From assembly GCA_024364735.1 (NCBI GenBank), contig JAGFNQ010006457.1, forward strand, positions 1 to 64,000: a stretch of DNA of 64,000 nt, written 5' to 3'. The notes beneath the pieces were generated by a model. That model saw nothing but the letters and a program-made list of their open reading frames with translations. It was not told the origin of the DNA and did no database searches. This DNA comes from Boesenbergia rotunda (lineage: Eukaryota; Streptophyta; Magnoliopsida; Zingiberales; Zingiberaceae). Position numbers and translations under genes: made by a program. Positions 11,260-23,600 of the stretch are shown here, piece by piece. Position 1 is the first letter of the stretch. Every line of letters begins with the position of its first letter.

Positions 11260-12800
11260 TTCTTATGGACTTAGGCGTATCATATTCATTTGAAAATAAC
11301 ACTAATGACTTTTCAACACTCATGATTTTCATCATGATGAAAGCTTTAGATTTTGAAACATGTATGATCATCAATGAGTTTTACCTTAGGTCCTTCAGAA
11401 TCAATCCATACTATGATCATTGTATCCCTAGGTTTCTTATGAGTCTAACTATATATGCCTTTGAATCTTGGTTACAAGCAATAGATAGATCCCAAGGAGT
11501 TTTTGAAAATTATTCAAACTTGTGCAATTTTGCCACAAAGTTGTCGTTGGACTTAGGCCTATCCAATTCAATATCCATCACCAATAGTGTATTCCTAGAC
11601 TTAAAAGGATTCTGACCATATTGAAAATTCTAAATTATGAATGTTACAGTCACTGATAGTCTTCGACTCCTTATAATTAATTCAAATCAAATTCAGTATC
11701 TTCATATGACCCTCATGAGCCTATCCATACCCTCAGACCATGGTTACACACCCTAGATACACAACTTTGGATTTCTATGAAATTTTTAACCTTGTGTCAG
11801 TTTCATACAAAGTTATTACTGGACCTATTCACTACTCAACATCATCAATGTGTTCTTGAGGCTCTCTTGAACCTCACCATGTTGAAAATTTCAAATTCTC
11901 AACCCCCAATGTCATTTGGGAATTTTGATTAAAATTCACTGATACCCTTTAGCCAATAAGAATCAACTCAATTTTCGGATCTAATGTATTTCTAAGGCCC
12001 TCATAAACCTATCCATGCCGTCGATTCATGGTTACACACTCTAGATAGGGACCTAAGATTTGTTTGGGAAAATAATCAATATTGTCCTACTTTGATACAA
12101 AATCATTGTTGGGAATAAGCCTATCATATTCATTATCTGATACCATCAATGTGTTCCCGATAATCTCCTAAAGTGCCCCCGGAGCTATGGTGCAGCGGTA
12201 AGGTCACTAATAGTTAACCCAGGTATCCGCGGTTCGATCCCCAGTTATGGCGTATTTTGCAGGAATTTTTCCTCCAAATGGGGCGCGAACCCTGGGACAC
12301 TGGGCTTCTAGATTGCCCACCGCGAGCGCTTCCTGATTTACCCTGGTGACCGGTGGGAAACTTCTGTGGGGCCAGGTCGGTCACCCTAGGTTCAATTTGT
12401 CTGCTGCCTGGTTCATCATTTTTTTCCCCGATAATCTCCTAAAGTTGACTATGTTGAAAGTTCTAAATTCTGAAAATTGAATAACTATTAGTGAGTTTTG
12501 AACAAAATAATATCTTTCGACCAATTGAAATTAATTCAAACCAAGTTTAGTATGTTCATAAGACCCTCATTAATCTATCCATGTCTTCAAACTATGGTTA
12601 GACACCCTAGATATATAGTTGCAGGGTAACCATGTCTAAGGGCATAGATAGATTAATGAGGATCTTAGGGATACACTGAACCTCGTTTAAATTGATTTTA
12701 ATTGGTCAAAAGTCATTAGTGTATGCTTTCAAAATTTGAAACTTTCAACGCGGTCAAATTAAGAAAAACCCCAAGAGCACATTGATCAATCCTAACAATT
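11260..12800. repeat. degenerate ~285-bp tandem repeat array with an inverted terminal unit
   Basis: A landmark (CTATCCATG...ATGGTTACACACCCTAGATA) recurs with GTTA(CA) at 11471, 11743, 12031 and 12597. Spacings are 272 and 288, then 566, which becomes 295 once the SINE insertion and its duplicated site (271 bp) are removed. A further unit lies in opposite orientation at 12629-12800, making a palindrome with 12445-12628. No conserved reading frame; the 116-codon ORF in the first unit is not kept in the others. Confidence 0.7.
12175..12426 (+). mobile_element. tRNA-derived SINE with 19-bp target site duplication
   Basis: The 5' end looks like a tRNA: Pol III A box TGGTGCAGCGG (12188-12198) and B box GGTTCGATCC (12231-12240), 32 bp apart. 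The body is GC-rich and a T-rich tail ends near 12426. It is flanked by a perfect direct repeat, cccgataatctcctaaagt, at 12156-12174 and 12427-12445. The perfect duplication and intact boxes indicate the youngest of the four copies seen. It is not a functional tRNA gene, since the cloverleaf does not close. Confidence 0.9.
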
Positions 12801-12856
12801 TTTGGGCTTACATCTAACTTTAAAAAAGGCCCCTAAATCATAATGTGTGTATATAT

Positions 12857-13876
12857 TGTTGGTGCTTGGATGACTATAGAGGGAGGGGGGAGGGTGAATA
12901 TAGCCAGACACTCAAATTTGGCTCTTTGAACTTTCTTTCTTTCTGCACTTAAGATAGCAGTGGAAACAAACAGAAAGAAAGAAACAGATAACAAAGCAGT
13001 AACAAAATACAGAAATGAAGAACACAAACCAACGACGCTAACATGAGGATGTACAAAGCGTATCACAAAGAAATCGACAGTGTATTAGAGAAAACACAGA
13101 GAAAAAAGACGCGATCAGAGCGTCTGACAACGATTTCAAATTAAAGTTACAACTACTGATCGGTCACCAGACCGATCAGGGTAAGCCCTGAACGATCAGG
13201 CTTAAGCCTGATCGGTCCACGGTGAGAAACTAGGGATTGCGGACTTCTTGTGATCGGTCACACTGACCGATCACAGATCGTGGATCGGTCACCGGACCGA
13301 TCCAACACTTACTGGAGGAATTTCAGCTCTCGCAGGCCAAAGCCTCCTGATCGGTCACTAAATCGATCAGATTGTGCCCTGATCGGTCTGGCGACTGATC
13401 AGGTCCATCCCTGACCGATCAGGAGCCATCTTGATCGGTCAGGGTGAGAAACCTGCGACATTTTGATCGGTCATGAAGATCGATCAAGGGTTTCTCTAAA
13501 CCTTCTGATCACTCTCTGATCGTTCACCAGAACATTCAGAAGCCAAACAGAAACCTTTCTGTTTCTCCCTGATCGGTCACCAGACCGATCAGACTTCCTT
13601 GGTTTGGTCACCAGACCGATCCACAACAGGGAGTTCGTGCCAACTCCCTAATTGGTCACCAGACCGATCCAGAGACTCCCAATTCAACTCTAAGTCAAGA
13701 GAACGGCTCCCTAGCCTTCTCTGACTCATCCTGGTCCCCCAGACCAAGACTCCATGCCCAGCTTCACTCACCGGGACTTCATACAACCTAGCTTCACTCA
13801 CTAGGACCTGACTTTACTCACCAGGGTTTCGGTCACCCGACTTCACTCACCGGGACCCGGCTTCACTCACCGGGAT
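12857..13876 (-). repeat. Sirevirus-type LTR, interrupted at its outer end
   Basis: On the minus strand the sequence ends ATTCACCCTCCC...CACCAACA at 12857, like the ends of the other Sirevirus LTRs here. No PBS follows, so it is a solo or truncated LTR. It carries the palindrome cluster (13145-13672) and then a series of CCCGGTGAGTGAAGTCGGG-type repeats (about 13740-13875) before the Angela-like LTR begins at 13877. Confidence 0.7.
13145..13672. repeat. cluster of TGATCGGTCA/TGACCGATCA palindromes
   Basis: Over a dozen copies of GATCGGTCACCAGACCGATC and degenerate half-sites in about 530 bp. They sit in the LTR where the other families carry different palindromes. Confidence 0.85.
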
Positions 13877-15835
13877 TGTTAGTAATATGAGAGAAGTGTC
13901 CTAAGGCAATCGCCTTATGATTGTAAACATTTATTTTAATAAATGAAAATTCACTATTTGAGTATACATATTTGTGTATTTGATTGGGATCTTAAACTCA
14001 TTTACTGAATGTCCGCAATACAATTCACAGCATAAGAGAATTTGTGATGGAATCACAACTAGTGATTATCTCTACATGTGCAATTGTGAAGTATTGAAAA
14101 TATCCCTAGTCGATGAATTGATAAATACGGACACTATCAATTCTGTTGAGACTAGCATGAGTTATTCTCTAATCAGCTGATTCTCACTGGCTGGTGACAT
14201 TGGGATGTCCGGAGATAAACATGGATGCTAGTTAAGGGAACTAGTTCATTGGAGTGACTGACTGTAAAACTTCATATGGTAATCTACATATAGATATGTC
14301 AATGAAAGTTATTACTGCAGCTTAAGTGTGATGTTCCTTTGACTTGCGGTGTTCAAGTCATCTTGGTCATGAAGACTTATACTTTAACATCTTAAGCAAG
14401 CATCTCCAAGGAGGTGTGGACCCAGGATGGTTAGGTATAAGCCGAAGTGCTCGAAGATGATTGAACAGCCTACAAAGGATTCACCACTCCTTGCGAGGAG
14501 ATGTATACCCAGGCCTATCGTCGGATTGTTACTCAAAGCCTCTGGCCAGAGCATGCCATATTTAGAGTATGAGTCTCTTAAATACATGAGAGTAATTAGA
14601 AATCCAAAGGATGAGAAAGATACTACTTGGGCTAGGTGTGACGTAGTCAGCCTAGTGGGGACTGACACACATAGACCATGTCCTGAACCAAGTGGGTATA
14701 AGATGGTGAAGGGAATGGGGCACGATTCATTAGAGCTGCTGAAGGGTTTCAGAATTATTTCCGAGGTCAACCGTTGATCTTTCGATTAATTGGGGGTCAT
14801 GATGTACTACTAGGTGCCACTCATGATCGTTCTATAATTGGTTAATTATAGACGGCCAATATAAATCGAAAGCCTATTTAGTCACACGCACTACGAGTAA
14901 TCCGAGGGATTTAAAACGAGTTGAAAATTGGATTTTCCGATCAAGAGAAATAAGTCGAATCTGAATTTATCAGAGGCGCATCGGAAGCTTAAAATGGCTA
15001 AGCCTTTTGAAGGCTTATCGGGCGAATTAATTGAGTTTAATTTGCGAGGAGATGGGGCTAGGTGTGGCCGGCCAAAGAGGGTGCCCACCCTCTTTGGTTT
15101 GGCCGGCCATATTAAAGAGGGAAAACCAATTTAATTGGTTTAAATTATAAAATAAATCAAGTGCGATTTGTATTATAAAATTATGGATAAATAAATTAAT
15201 TTATATAAAGAAAATTATAGAAATTTATTCTTTTTATGGAAATTAAAATGAACCATTAATTGGTTTGATTTTAATTTATAAAATCAATTATGAATTGATT
15301 TTTCCATGATAAGAAAAATTTATACAAACTTTATTCCATAATTAAAAGGAGAGATGTATTTGTTTTATTATAAAGTTAGTTATAATAAAACTTGGCATAA
15401 CGGATTAATTCATAAGAAAATTTATAAGATAAATTTCTTATGAAAATTTATTCCTTTAATTCCGTTAAAAGGGAGACTTGGCAATGGAGAGGCTACTATA
15501 TAAAGGAACCAAAGGCAAGCCTTGAATTCCAACAATTGAGTAATCAAGAGATTTAGTAGCTCACTCCCTGTATTATTCTCTCCCTCTCCTTCTCTCCTCC
15601 TCCTAGGGCCGGCGCCCCCCTTGCTCATCCTAGGGCCGGCGCACACTCCTCCTAGGGCCGGCGCACCCTAGGGTTGCCGTGAGTCATCTCCACCAAGTAG
15701 GTGCCAAAGAAGAAGAAGAAGAAGCGGGTCGCAACTCCTTCCTTCCCGAAATTTTGATTCCGTTACTTGGTGGTTAGTTTCCATCTTTCTCTCTTGTTTT
15801 TCTAGTTGTGCCTTTGGAGAATCTAGTAGTTCTCG
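13877..15835 (+). repeat. Angela-like LTR, 3'-truncated copy
   Basis: Near-identical along its length to the solo LTR at 46873-48981, starting TGTTAGT. It has a TATA box (CTATATAAAGG, 15496-15506) and a GGCCGGCC hairpin (15066-15108). The match ends at TAGTAGTTCTCG (15835), so the last ~300 bp, including the CA end, are missing. Seven unmatched bases follow before the chromovirus LTR begins. The name Angela-like rests on LTR start and layout only. Confidence 0.8.
15066..15108. repeat. GGCCGGCC hairpin in the Angela-like LTR
   Basis: The arms GGCCGGCC plus AAAGAGGGTG pair with CACCCTCTTT and GGCCGGCC around a very short loop. The structure is kept in the other copy at 48081-48122. Confidence 0.8.
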
Positions 15836-15842
15836 TCGGCAG

Positions 15843-18115
15843 GGCCAGAACCGTGGACAGCTTCGGTAGTCCAAAACCGGGGCGTTCTTAAGGTGCCCAT
15901 CCCTTGGACCCATACTTCGGTCCGGTACAAGCCCATACATAAAGTAAAATACTTTTCATGCTTCATCATTCATCATTCATCATTCATCATTCATTCATAG
16001 CATACTTAACATAGCATAACTTGTTACGGCTCGGCCCGTCTACCGGCCCATTTACCGGTCCTCTCGACCGTCGTACCGTCAACCATCGACCGTGTCGTTT
16101 AGCATATTTATGCCTTAAAGACATAAGCATCATCTTTCATTCATCATACTTGTCGTTCATCATCATTCATTCATCATACTTGTCATTCATCATACTTAAC
16201 ATCATAGCTGTGCCTTAAAGGCATGTACTTTAACTTCATTCATAAGACATGGCATACATGCATATTATTCATAAAACATGGCATATCATTCATATCATAA
16301 ACCTAACATATCATAGCATCATTTTTATCGTGATCATAACCCTATCATTCTTATCATGACATCATTCATATCCTGAACATAAACTTATCATACTTATCAT
16401 GGCATCATTCATATCATGAACATACATAATCACTTAGCATGGTTCTTAGCATACCATGGGCATATAACTTAACATGGTTCCCTACATCACCCTTATATCA
16501 TGGCAACACATAAACATATACTTGAAGTTAAAGGTTCAACCCTAACCCTTGGGTCCTTGAGGTTGGCTGAAACATATGGGGTTTCTAGGGTAATTCAAAA
16601 ATTCCCAAAAATTATACTTAACCTCCACACATCATAAGGGAACATAAATTAACATTATCAAGATTTTTGGCTTAATTATAGACCTTTAAATCATGGTGGC
16701 CGAACCCTTAAACTTAGGGTTCTTAGTTTTGTTTCTTTCATGTTGGCCGAAACCCTAGGGTGTCCTAGGGTACTTCAAAAATTCCCAAAAATTATACATA
16801 ATCTCTACACATCATAAGGGAACATTAAATAACATTATCAAGATTTTTGGCATAATTATAGACCTGTAAATCATGGTGGCCGAAACCCTTAAACTTAAGG
16901 TTCTTAGTTTTGATTCTTTCATGTTGGCCGAAACCTTAGGGTGTCCTAGGGTACTCCAAAAATTCCCAAAAATTATACTTAACCTCTACACATCATAAGG
17001 GAACATTAAATAACATTATCATGATTTTTAGCATAATTATAGACCTGTAAATCATGGTGGCCGAAACCCTTAAACTTAAGGTTCTTAGTTTTGGTTTCTT
17101 TCATGTTGGCCGAAACCCTAGGGTGTTCTAGGATGCTCGAAAAATTCCCAAAAATTGTACTTAACCTCTACAAATCATAAGGGAATATTAAATAACATTA
17201 TCATGATTTTTAACTTATTTATAGACATTTAAATCATGGTGGCCGAAACCCATAAACATAGGGACCTTGGTTTTGTCCCTTTCATTTCAAATTCGAAAAC
17301 TAACCAATATATCATGCTAAAAATCATGGAAATCATAGGGAACTATTATACCACAGGTGAGGGAGTCTTACCTTGGGGTTTCTTGATTTTTTAGACCTTA
17401 GATGGGAAGAAGAAGGAAGACTTGTTGTCTCTTGATCACCCCTAGCCTTGGAACCTTAGGAAACCTTTAGATCTTGGTGGTAGGACCTTCTTGTGGAGTT
17501 TTCCCAAGGGAAAATCTCCCTTGTAGATTTCGTCTAGGATGAGAAAGAAGGAGGAAGAGAATGTAATTGATGGAGAGAAGAGAATAACTCCCAAAACCCC
17601 CCCCTCTTTATAACTCATTAAGGTCGTGAATGAAGAGTCTCTCCATGACTCTTCATCTTCTTCTTAATCTCAACTTATATCCACTTCATTTCCTCATAGA
17701 AATCCCTTGCTAGGTGAGTTGGTTAAGGCTTACATGGTTGTACAAGAGGTCCAAGGTTTAATCCTTGGCTCATGCACCTTTATTTTTATTTTATTTTCAT
17801 TTCATTTATTTTATTATTTTTATTTCTTAAATTCTGAAAATCCCCCTAAAATCACCCATAATTATGCCAATATTCCTAAATAAAATTCTTTTATATTTAT
17901 ATTAATTTTACCTAATTTATATTAATTTTACCTAATTAATACCCATTTTTGGAGCCCATTTAAAGCTCATTAGTACCTAGTTTTTCTCAATTTAAATGAG
18001 AAAACATGGATTTCTAGGCCCAATTTTACATAATTATTTCTGGGCCCCTCGGAAAATTATCTAGATATGCTCAATATTTTAAGAAAATATTAAGAGAATT
18101 TTCTGGGTCGTTACA
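15843..18115 (-). repeat. 3' LTR fragment of the chromovirus
   Basis: Near-identical to 22071-24335. In element sense it starts TGTAACGACCC at 18115 and stops at 15843, lacking about 1.45 kb that the other LTR has (20620-22070). Its truncated edge abuts the truncated Angela-like LTR. Confidence 0.9.
16590..17290. repeat. ~180-bp tandem repeats in the chromovirus LTR (left copy)
   Basis: Four units, each containing AAATCATGGTGGCCGAA, TTCTTAGTTTTG, CCCTAGGGTGTCCTAGGGTA and AATTCCCAAAAATTATACTT, spaced about 180 bp. The same array is at 22820-23510 in the other LTR. Confidence 0.9.
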
Positions 18116-18134
18116 ATCCCCCATACCTCGTGAA

Positions 18135-19744
18135 AGTTCGTCCTCGAACTTAGAATAACTCCGGGTACTTGCGCCTCATCTCGTCCTCGCGTTCCCAGGT
18201 AGCTTCTTCGAACCGTTGACGTTGCCATAGGACCTTGACTAAGGGTACCTCCTTACTCCTCAGCTTCTTGACTTCCTTATCCAAAATCTGGATGAGTCTG
18301 CTCTCATAGCTTAGGTCCTCTTGCACCTGCACCGTCTGTGGCTCAATCACTTGGTCCATATTTGGGATACACTTTTTCAGCAGGGACACATGGAATACGT
18401 TATGGATAGCTGACATCTCTGGAGGCAGCTCTAACTCATATGCCACTTTACCAACTCTTTTCAGAATCAGGTACGGTCCCACATAGCGCGGACTTAACTT
18501 TCCTTTCTTTCCAAATCTTGTCACCCCCTTCATAGGAGCCACTTTCAAAAACACCCAATCTCCAACATTAAACTCCAGGGGTCTACGCCGGACATTGACA
18601 TAACACTTCTGTCGACTCTGAGCAGTTTCTATCCATTGTCGGATATTCTGTATAGCTCGGGTGGTGCTGTTGATGATATCCGTCGTGAGCCCCATCTCCT
18701 TCTTTTCACCACCCTCATACTAACAGATTGGAAGCCTACATCTCCTGCCGTACAGAGCCTCATAAGGTGCCATGCCGATAGTAGCTTGGTAGCTATTATT
18801 GTAGGCGAATTTCGCCAAACATAGATATCGGCACCAGCTCCCCTTGAAATCCAGGGCACAAGCCCGTAACATGTCTTCCAATACTTGATTTACTCGTTTA
18901 GTTTGCCCGTCAGCCTGAGGATGAAAAGCTGTACCGAATCGTAATTTGGTGCCGAGGGACTTCTGGACACACTCCCAGAAATATGAAGTGATGCGACCAT
19001 CCCCATTTGAGATGATGGTCTTGGGCACTCCATGAAGTCTGATTACCTCCTTAGCATATAATTGAGCCAGTTGCTCAATCGAATAAGTCATCTTGATAGT
19101 TAAGAAGTGAGCAGACTTCGTTAACCTGTCGACAATTACCCATACCGCATCATATCCATTTGTAGTCTTAGGAAGTCCCGAAATAAAATCCCTAGAGATA
19201 TCTTCTCATTTCTATTCCGGGATTGGGAGAGGCTGCGGAGCTCCTCCGGGTCGCTGGTGTTCTACTTCCACTCGTTGGCATGTCAGGCAAGTACTAACAT
19301 GCCAAGCCACATCACCCTCCATACCGGACCACCAGAACTTCTCCTTCAGGTCTTGATACATTTTGGTGGATCCTGGATGCCTTGAGTAAGGGGTTTCGTG
19401 AGCTTCTATTAATTTTTCTCTCCGCAGCTCCGGAGCATTATGGATACATAAACGATCCCTAAGATAGAGTACTCCCCTGTTGGCGATATGAACACCATCG
19501 TCCTTTCCTTCTAGGATCTCCTGCCTAATTCTCTGAAGACTCGGATCACCATTTTGTTTTTCTAGTATGTCCTCGAACAGCATCGGTGCCATTGTCATAG
19601 TAGAAAGCCGTCCGGAGATGACCTCGACTCCAAAATTAATAATTTCTCTTTCGAGTGGTCAGGGTAATCTATTTATGGACATCAAGGTGGCACTTGACTT
19701 CCGACTGAGTGCATCGGCCACTTTGTTTGCCTTCCCTGGATGCC
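18135..19744 (-). pseudogene. chromovirus pol remnant: RNase H end, integrase, chromodomain
   Basis: In order on the minus strand: RNase H end (HPGKANKVADALSRKS, about 19690-19744); the HHCC zinc-binding domain (19212-19598, with RHPGSTKMY and CLTCQR); the integrase core; and the C-terminal GPY/F segment and chromodomain (18150-18695, VLWQRQRFEEATWEREDEM). The core is dead. The second catalytic Asp is Asn (SNGDGR, codon 19005-19007). The catalytic Glu is Lys (QTKRVN, codon 18897-18899). Trp codons have become stops at 18720-18722 and near 19207. Chromodomains steer integration into heterochromatin. Confidence 0.93.
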
Positions 19745-20600
19745 TACTTCTATATTGCCTACTATATTCTTTCTAAAAACATTCAATATATTACTCTTAT
19801 TAAGGTAATATTATCACACTATAAGTCTATACGAAGTACCCTAATTACTTGCAGTCTTTTCATTAATATATTTCAATACTACCCCATAAGTTCCATATAT
19901 GTATACTCTTTTGTTATATTTATTAGAAAGCACAACGAAATATGTAGAATTGTTATGATTGGTTTTATAATAGCTAGGTAATATTTGTCAAAGACGAGTA
20001 TACCAGGTTTGTCAGCTATCAGCTCATTAATAGTTTAAGAATGCTTAAACTTAGCAAGATTTTTGTTTTATATAACTAATAATTTCTTTATTAAAATATA
20101 ACTGCTAGCCTATGTATAGCTAAATGACAGTTCTTTTTTTAGAATACACACTAATATAACAAGCACTATATTTCCCTTCTATCTACATTCTGGTTTGTCA
20201 AATTATCTACAACTTATATAGTCCTATGGTTATTCACTTAGTTATATTGCCTTAAATGAGCAAAAACTTCTAGCTACACTACTTACTTATCGTTTAATTT
20301 TCATTCATAAATTCTCATCAATTCTGTTACTCTGTCTTCTAGCCATGCTTTTCTTCACCCAAAGACAAGTATGACCAATATCAGTTTTTTTTCTACCCCT
20401 ATGTTATTCTAAATATTTAATTCCTAAAATAAGATAAAGTATCATTTGTCGTTACATATTGTAAAGTACTTTTCATCATAATTATCGTTCATACTTGCAT
20501 ATCTTAAAACCATAAAACATCTTACTACTATCATATATGTAAAGAGGTACTTACTTGGAAGCGGTAGGAAGAGGGCTTGATATGTGTGTAGTGAGATGGT
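19745..20600 (-). other. non-coding interior of the deleted chromovirus
   Basis: AT-rich, no pol or gag similarity. It joins the RNase H end abruptly near 19745 and runs to the PBS. It is probably the untranslated leader fused to pol by a deletion that removed gag to RT, or partly foreign filler. Confidence 0.5.
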
Positions 20601-20617
20601 AACTGCTCTGATACCAA
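20601..20617 (-). other. primer binding site of the chromovirus
   Basis: Minus strand TTGGTATCAGAGCAGTT, immediately after the LTR end GCGTTACA. Complementary to initiator tRNA-Met. Confidence 0.85.
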
Positions 20618-20619
20618 CC

Positions 20620-23600
20620 TGTAACGCCCGTTTTTTTTTCAAGCGGCGTTACGTTAACATACTTAGGGCATGTAGACATCATAATGCAGCGGAAACCTTT
20701 AACTTACTCCTACATGCACTTACTACCATTTCTAGCACTATAACATGGGAACTTAGCGTAGTAACTTTATACTTAGCATCATATCATACTTAGCATCATG
20801 TCATTCGTAGCATCATGTCATACTTAGCATCATGTCATACTTAGTATCATGTCATAGAGTCATACTTAAACACATAACAGTAAAGATAAAGTTCTATCAT
20901 GAGACGAGCAACCATATTGCTCCTTGGCCAAGTCACTATCACACACATTCTTTGATGCCCTCCTGCTGCTTCCTTACTGTCCCCTTACGTGATCTGCGAT
21001 ATAAGGAAATAAGACTATAAGCACACAGGCTTAGTAAGACTCTTTCCTACTCACTAAAACCATTTATCATTCATTCATGAGCACATAAGCCATTACATGC
21101 TTAGTGCTTTACATACTTAGTGCTTTACTTAGAACATAAGCCTTTTCACATTCATGAGCACATAAGCCATTACATACTTAGTGCTTTACATACTTATTGC
21201 TTTACTTAGAACATAAGCCTTTTCATCACTTAGCATACATTCGTCATGTCGTAAACATAACATAATCATCTTCATAGCATAGCATAAACATAACCATAAA
21301 CCTTCATGGCATGGCACAATACTTGGCGTAGCCATAAACATAACAAACATAACTTCATAAACATTCTTAGCACGAACATAGATAAAATCATGGCGTCCTA
21401 TCTCAGTATAACATAGTTAGAACATGGCATCATAAATTGGTATGGACATCATAAAAAAAAAATCATGGCATTCTAACTTAGCATAAACATAATTAAATCA
21501 TGGCATTCTAAACTAGCATGAACATAAATCCAATCATGGCATACTATCATAGCATAAACATAATTAAATCATGGCATCCTAACCTAGCATGAACATAAAT
21601 CAAATCATGGCATTCTAACTTGGCATAAACATAATTAAATCATGGCACCCTAAACTATCATGCACATAAATAAAATCATGGCATTTTAAACTAGCATGAA
21701 CATAAATAAATCATGACATCCTAACTAACATGAACATAGATAAATCATTTGCATAAACATATCTTGCATAAACTTGCTTTGCATAGACTTACTTTGCATA
21801 ATATTCTTATCATAATTATAATGCATAACATGGATGAATGCATGAGACAATTGCATATATAAGGATGCTTAACCTTTTAAAACATACTTTTAATGCTTAA
21901 ACATATTCATCATATCATTGGGCCCTGGCTTGTACCACATACATACATCATAAGCGCGCATCCCTAAGTAAATACGAGGTAGCTAGCCTCGACCTACTAG
22001 GGAAAGGACAGCATAGTCGGTAGTCCCCGAACCGAGGCGTTCTTAAGGTGCCCATCCCTGTTACCCAGCTCCGGTAGGCCAGAACCGTGGACAGCTTTGG
22101 TAGTCCAAAACCGGGGCGTTCTTAAGGTGCCCATCCCTTGGACCCATACTTCGGTCCGGTACAAGCCCATGCATAAAGTAAAATACTTTTCATGCTTCAT
22201 CATTCATCATTCATTCATAGCATACTTAACATAGCATAACTTGTTACGGCTCGGCCCGTCTACCGGCCCATTTACCGGTCCTCTCGACCGTCGTACCGTC
22301 AAACATCGACCGTGCCGTTTAGCATATTTATGCCTTAAAGACATAAGCATCATCTTTCATTCATCATACTTGTTGTTCATCATCATTCATTCATCATACT
22401 TGTCATTCATCATACTTAACATCATAGCTGTGCCTTAAAGGCATGTACTTTAACTTCATTCATAAGACATGGCATACATGCATATTATTCATAAAACATG
22501 GCATATCATTCATATCATAAACCTATCATATCATAGATTCATTTTTATCGTGATCATAACCCTATCATTCTTATCATGACATCATTCATATCCTGAACAT
22601 AAACTTATCATACTTATCATGGCATCATTCATATCATGAACATACATAATCACTTAGCATGGTTCTTAGCATACCATGGGCATATAACTTAACATGGTTC
22701 CCTACATCACCCTTATATCATGGCAACACATAAACATATACTTGAAGTTAAAGGTTCAACCCTAACCCTTGGGTCCTTGAGGTTGGCTGAAACATATGGG
22801 GTCTCTAGGGTAATTCAAAAATTCCCAAAAATTATACTTAACCTCCACACATCATAAGGGAACATAAATTAACATTATCAAGATTTTTGGCTTAATTATA
22901 GACCTTTAAATCATGGTGGCCGAAACCCTTAAACTTAGGGTTCTTAGTTTTGTTTCTTTCATGTTGGCCGGAACCCTAGGGTGTCCTAGGGTACTTCAAA
23001 AATTCCCAAAAATTATACTTAACCTCTAAACATTATAAGGGAACATTAAATAACATTATCAAGATTTTTGGCATAATTATAGGCCTGTAAATCATGGTGG
23101 CCGAAACCCTTAAACTTAAGGTTCTTAGTTTTGATTCTTTCATGTTGGCCGAAACCCTAGGGTGTCCTAGGATACTCCAAAAATTCCCAAAAATTATACT
23201 TAACATCTACACATTATAAGGGAACATCAAATAACATTATCATGATTTTTAGCATAATTATAGACCTGTAAATCATGGTGGCCGAAACCCTTAAACTTAA
23301 GGTTCTTAGTTTTGGTTTCTTTCATGTTGGCCGAAACCCTAGGGTGTTCTAGGGTGCTCGAAAAATTCCCAAAAATTGTACTTAACCTCTACAAATCATA
23401 AGGGAACATTAAATAATATTATCATGATTTTTAACATATTTATAGACATTTAAATCATGGTGGCCGAAACCCATAAACATAGGGACCTTGGTTTTGTCCC
23501 TTTCATGTCAAATTCGAAAACTAACCAATATATCATGCTAAAAATCATGGAAATCATAGGGAACTATTATACCACAGGTGAAGGAGTCTTACCTTGGGGT

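Noticed and set aside
11265..11615. 116-codon ORF
   Set aside because: First unit of a degenerate tandem repeat; not open in the other units and no recognisable domain.
12188..12241. Possible tRNA gene (A and B boxes)
   Set aside because: Boxes belong to a SINE; no complete cloverleaf, and a 19-bp target duplication surrounds the longer unit.
14384..14777. Overlapping ORFs of 116 and 128 codons on opposite strands
   Set aside because: They lie inside an Angela-like LTR; the sister copy (47400-47770) breaks both frames, so no coding constraint.
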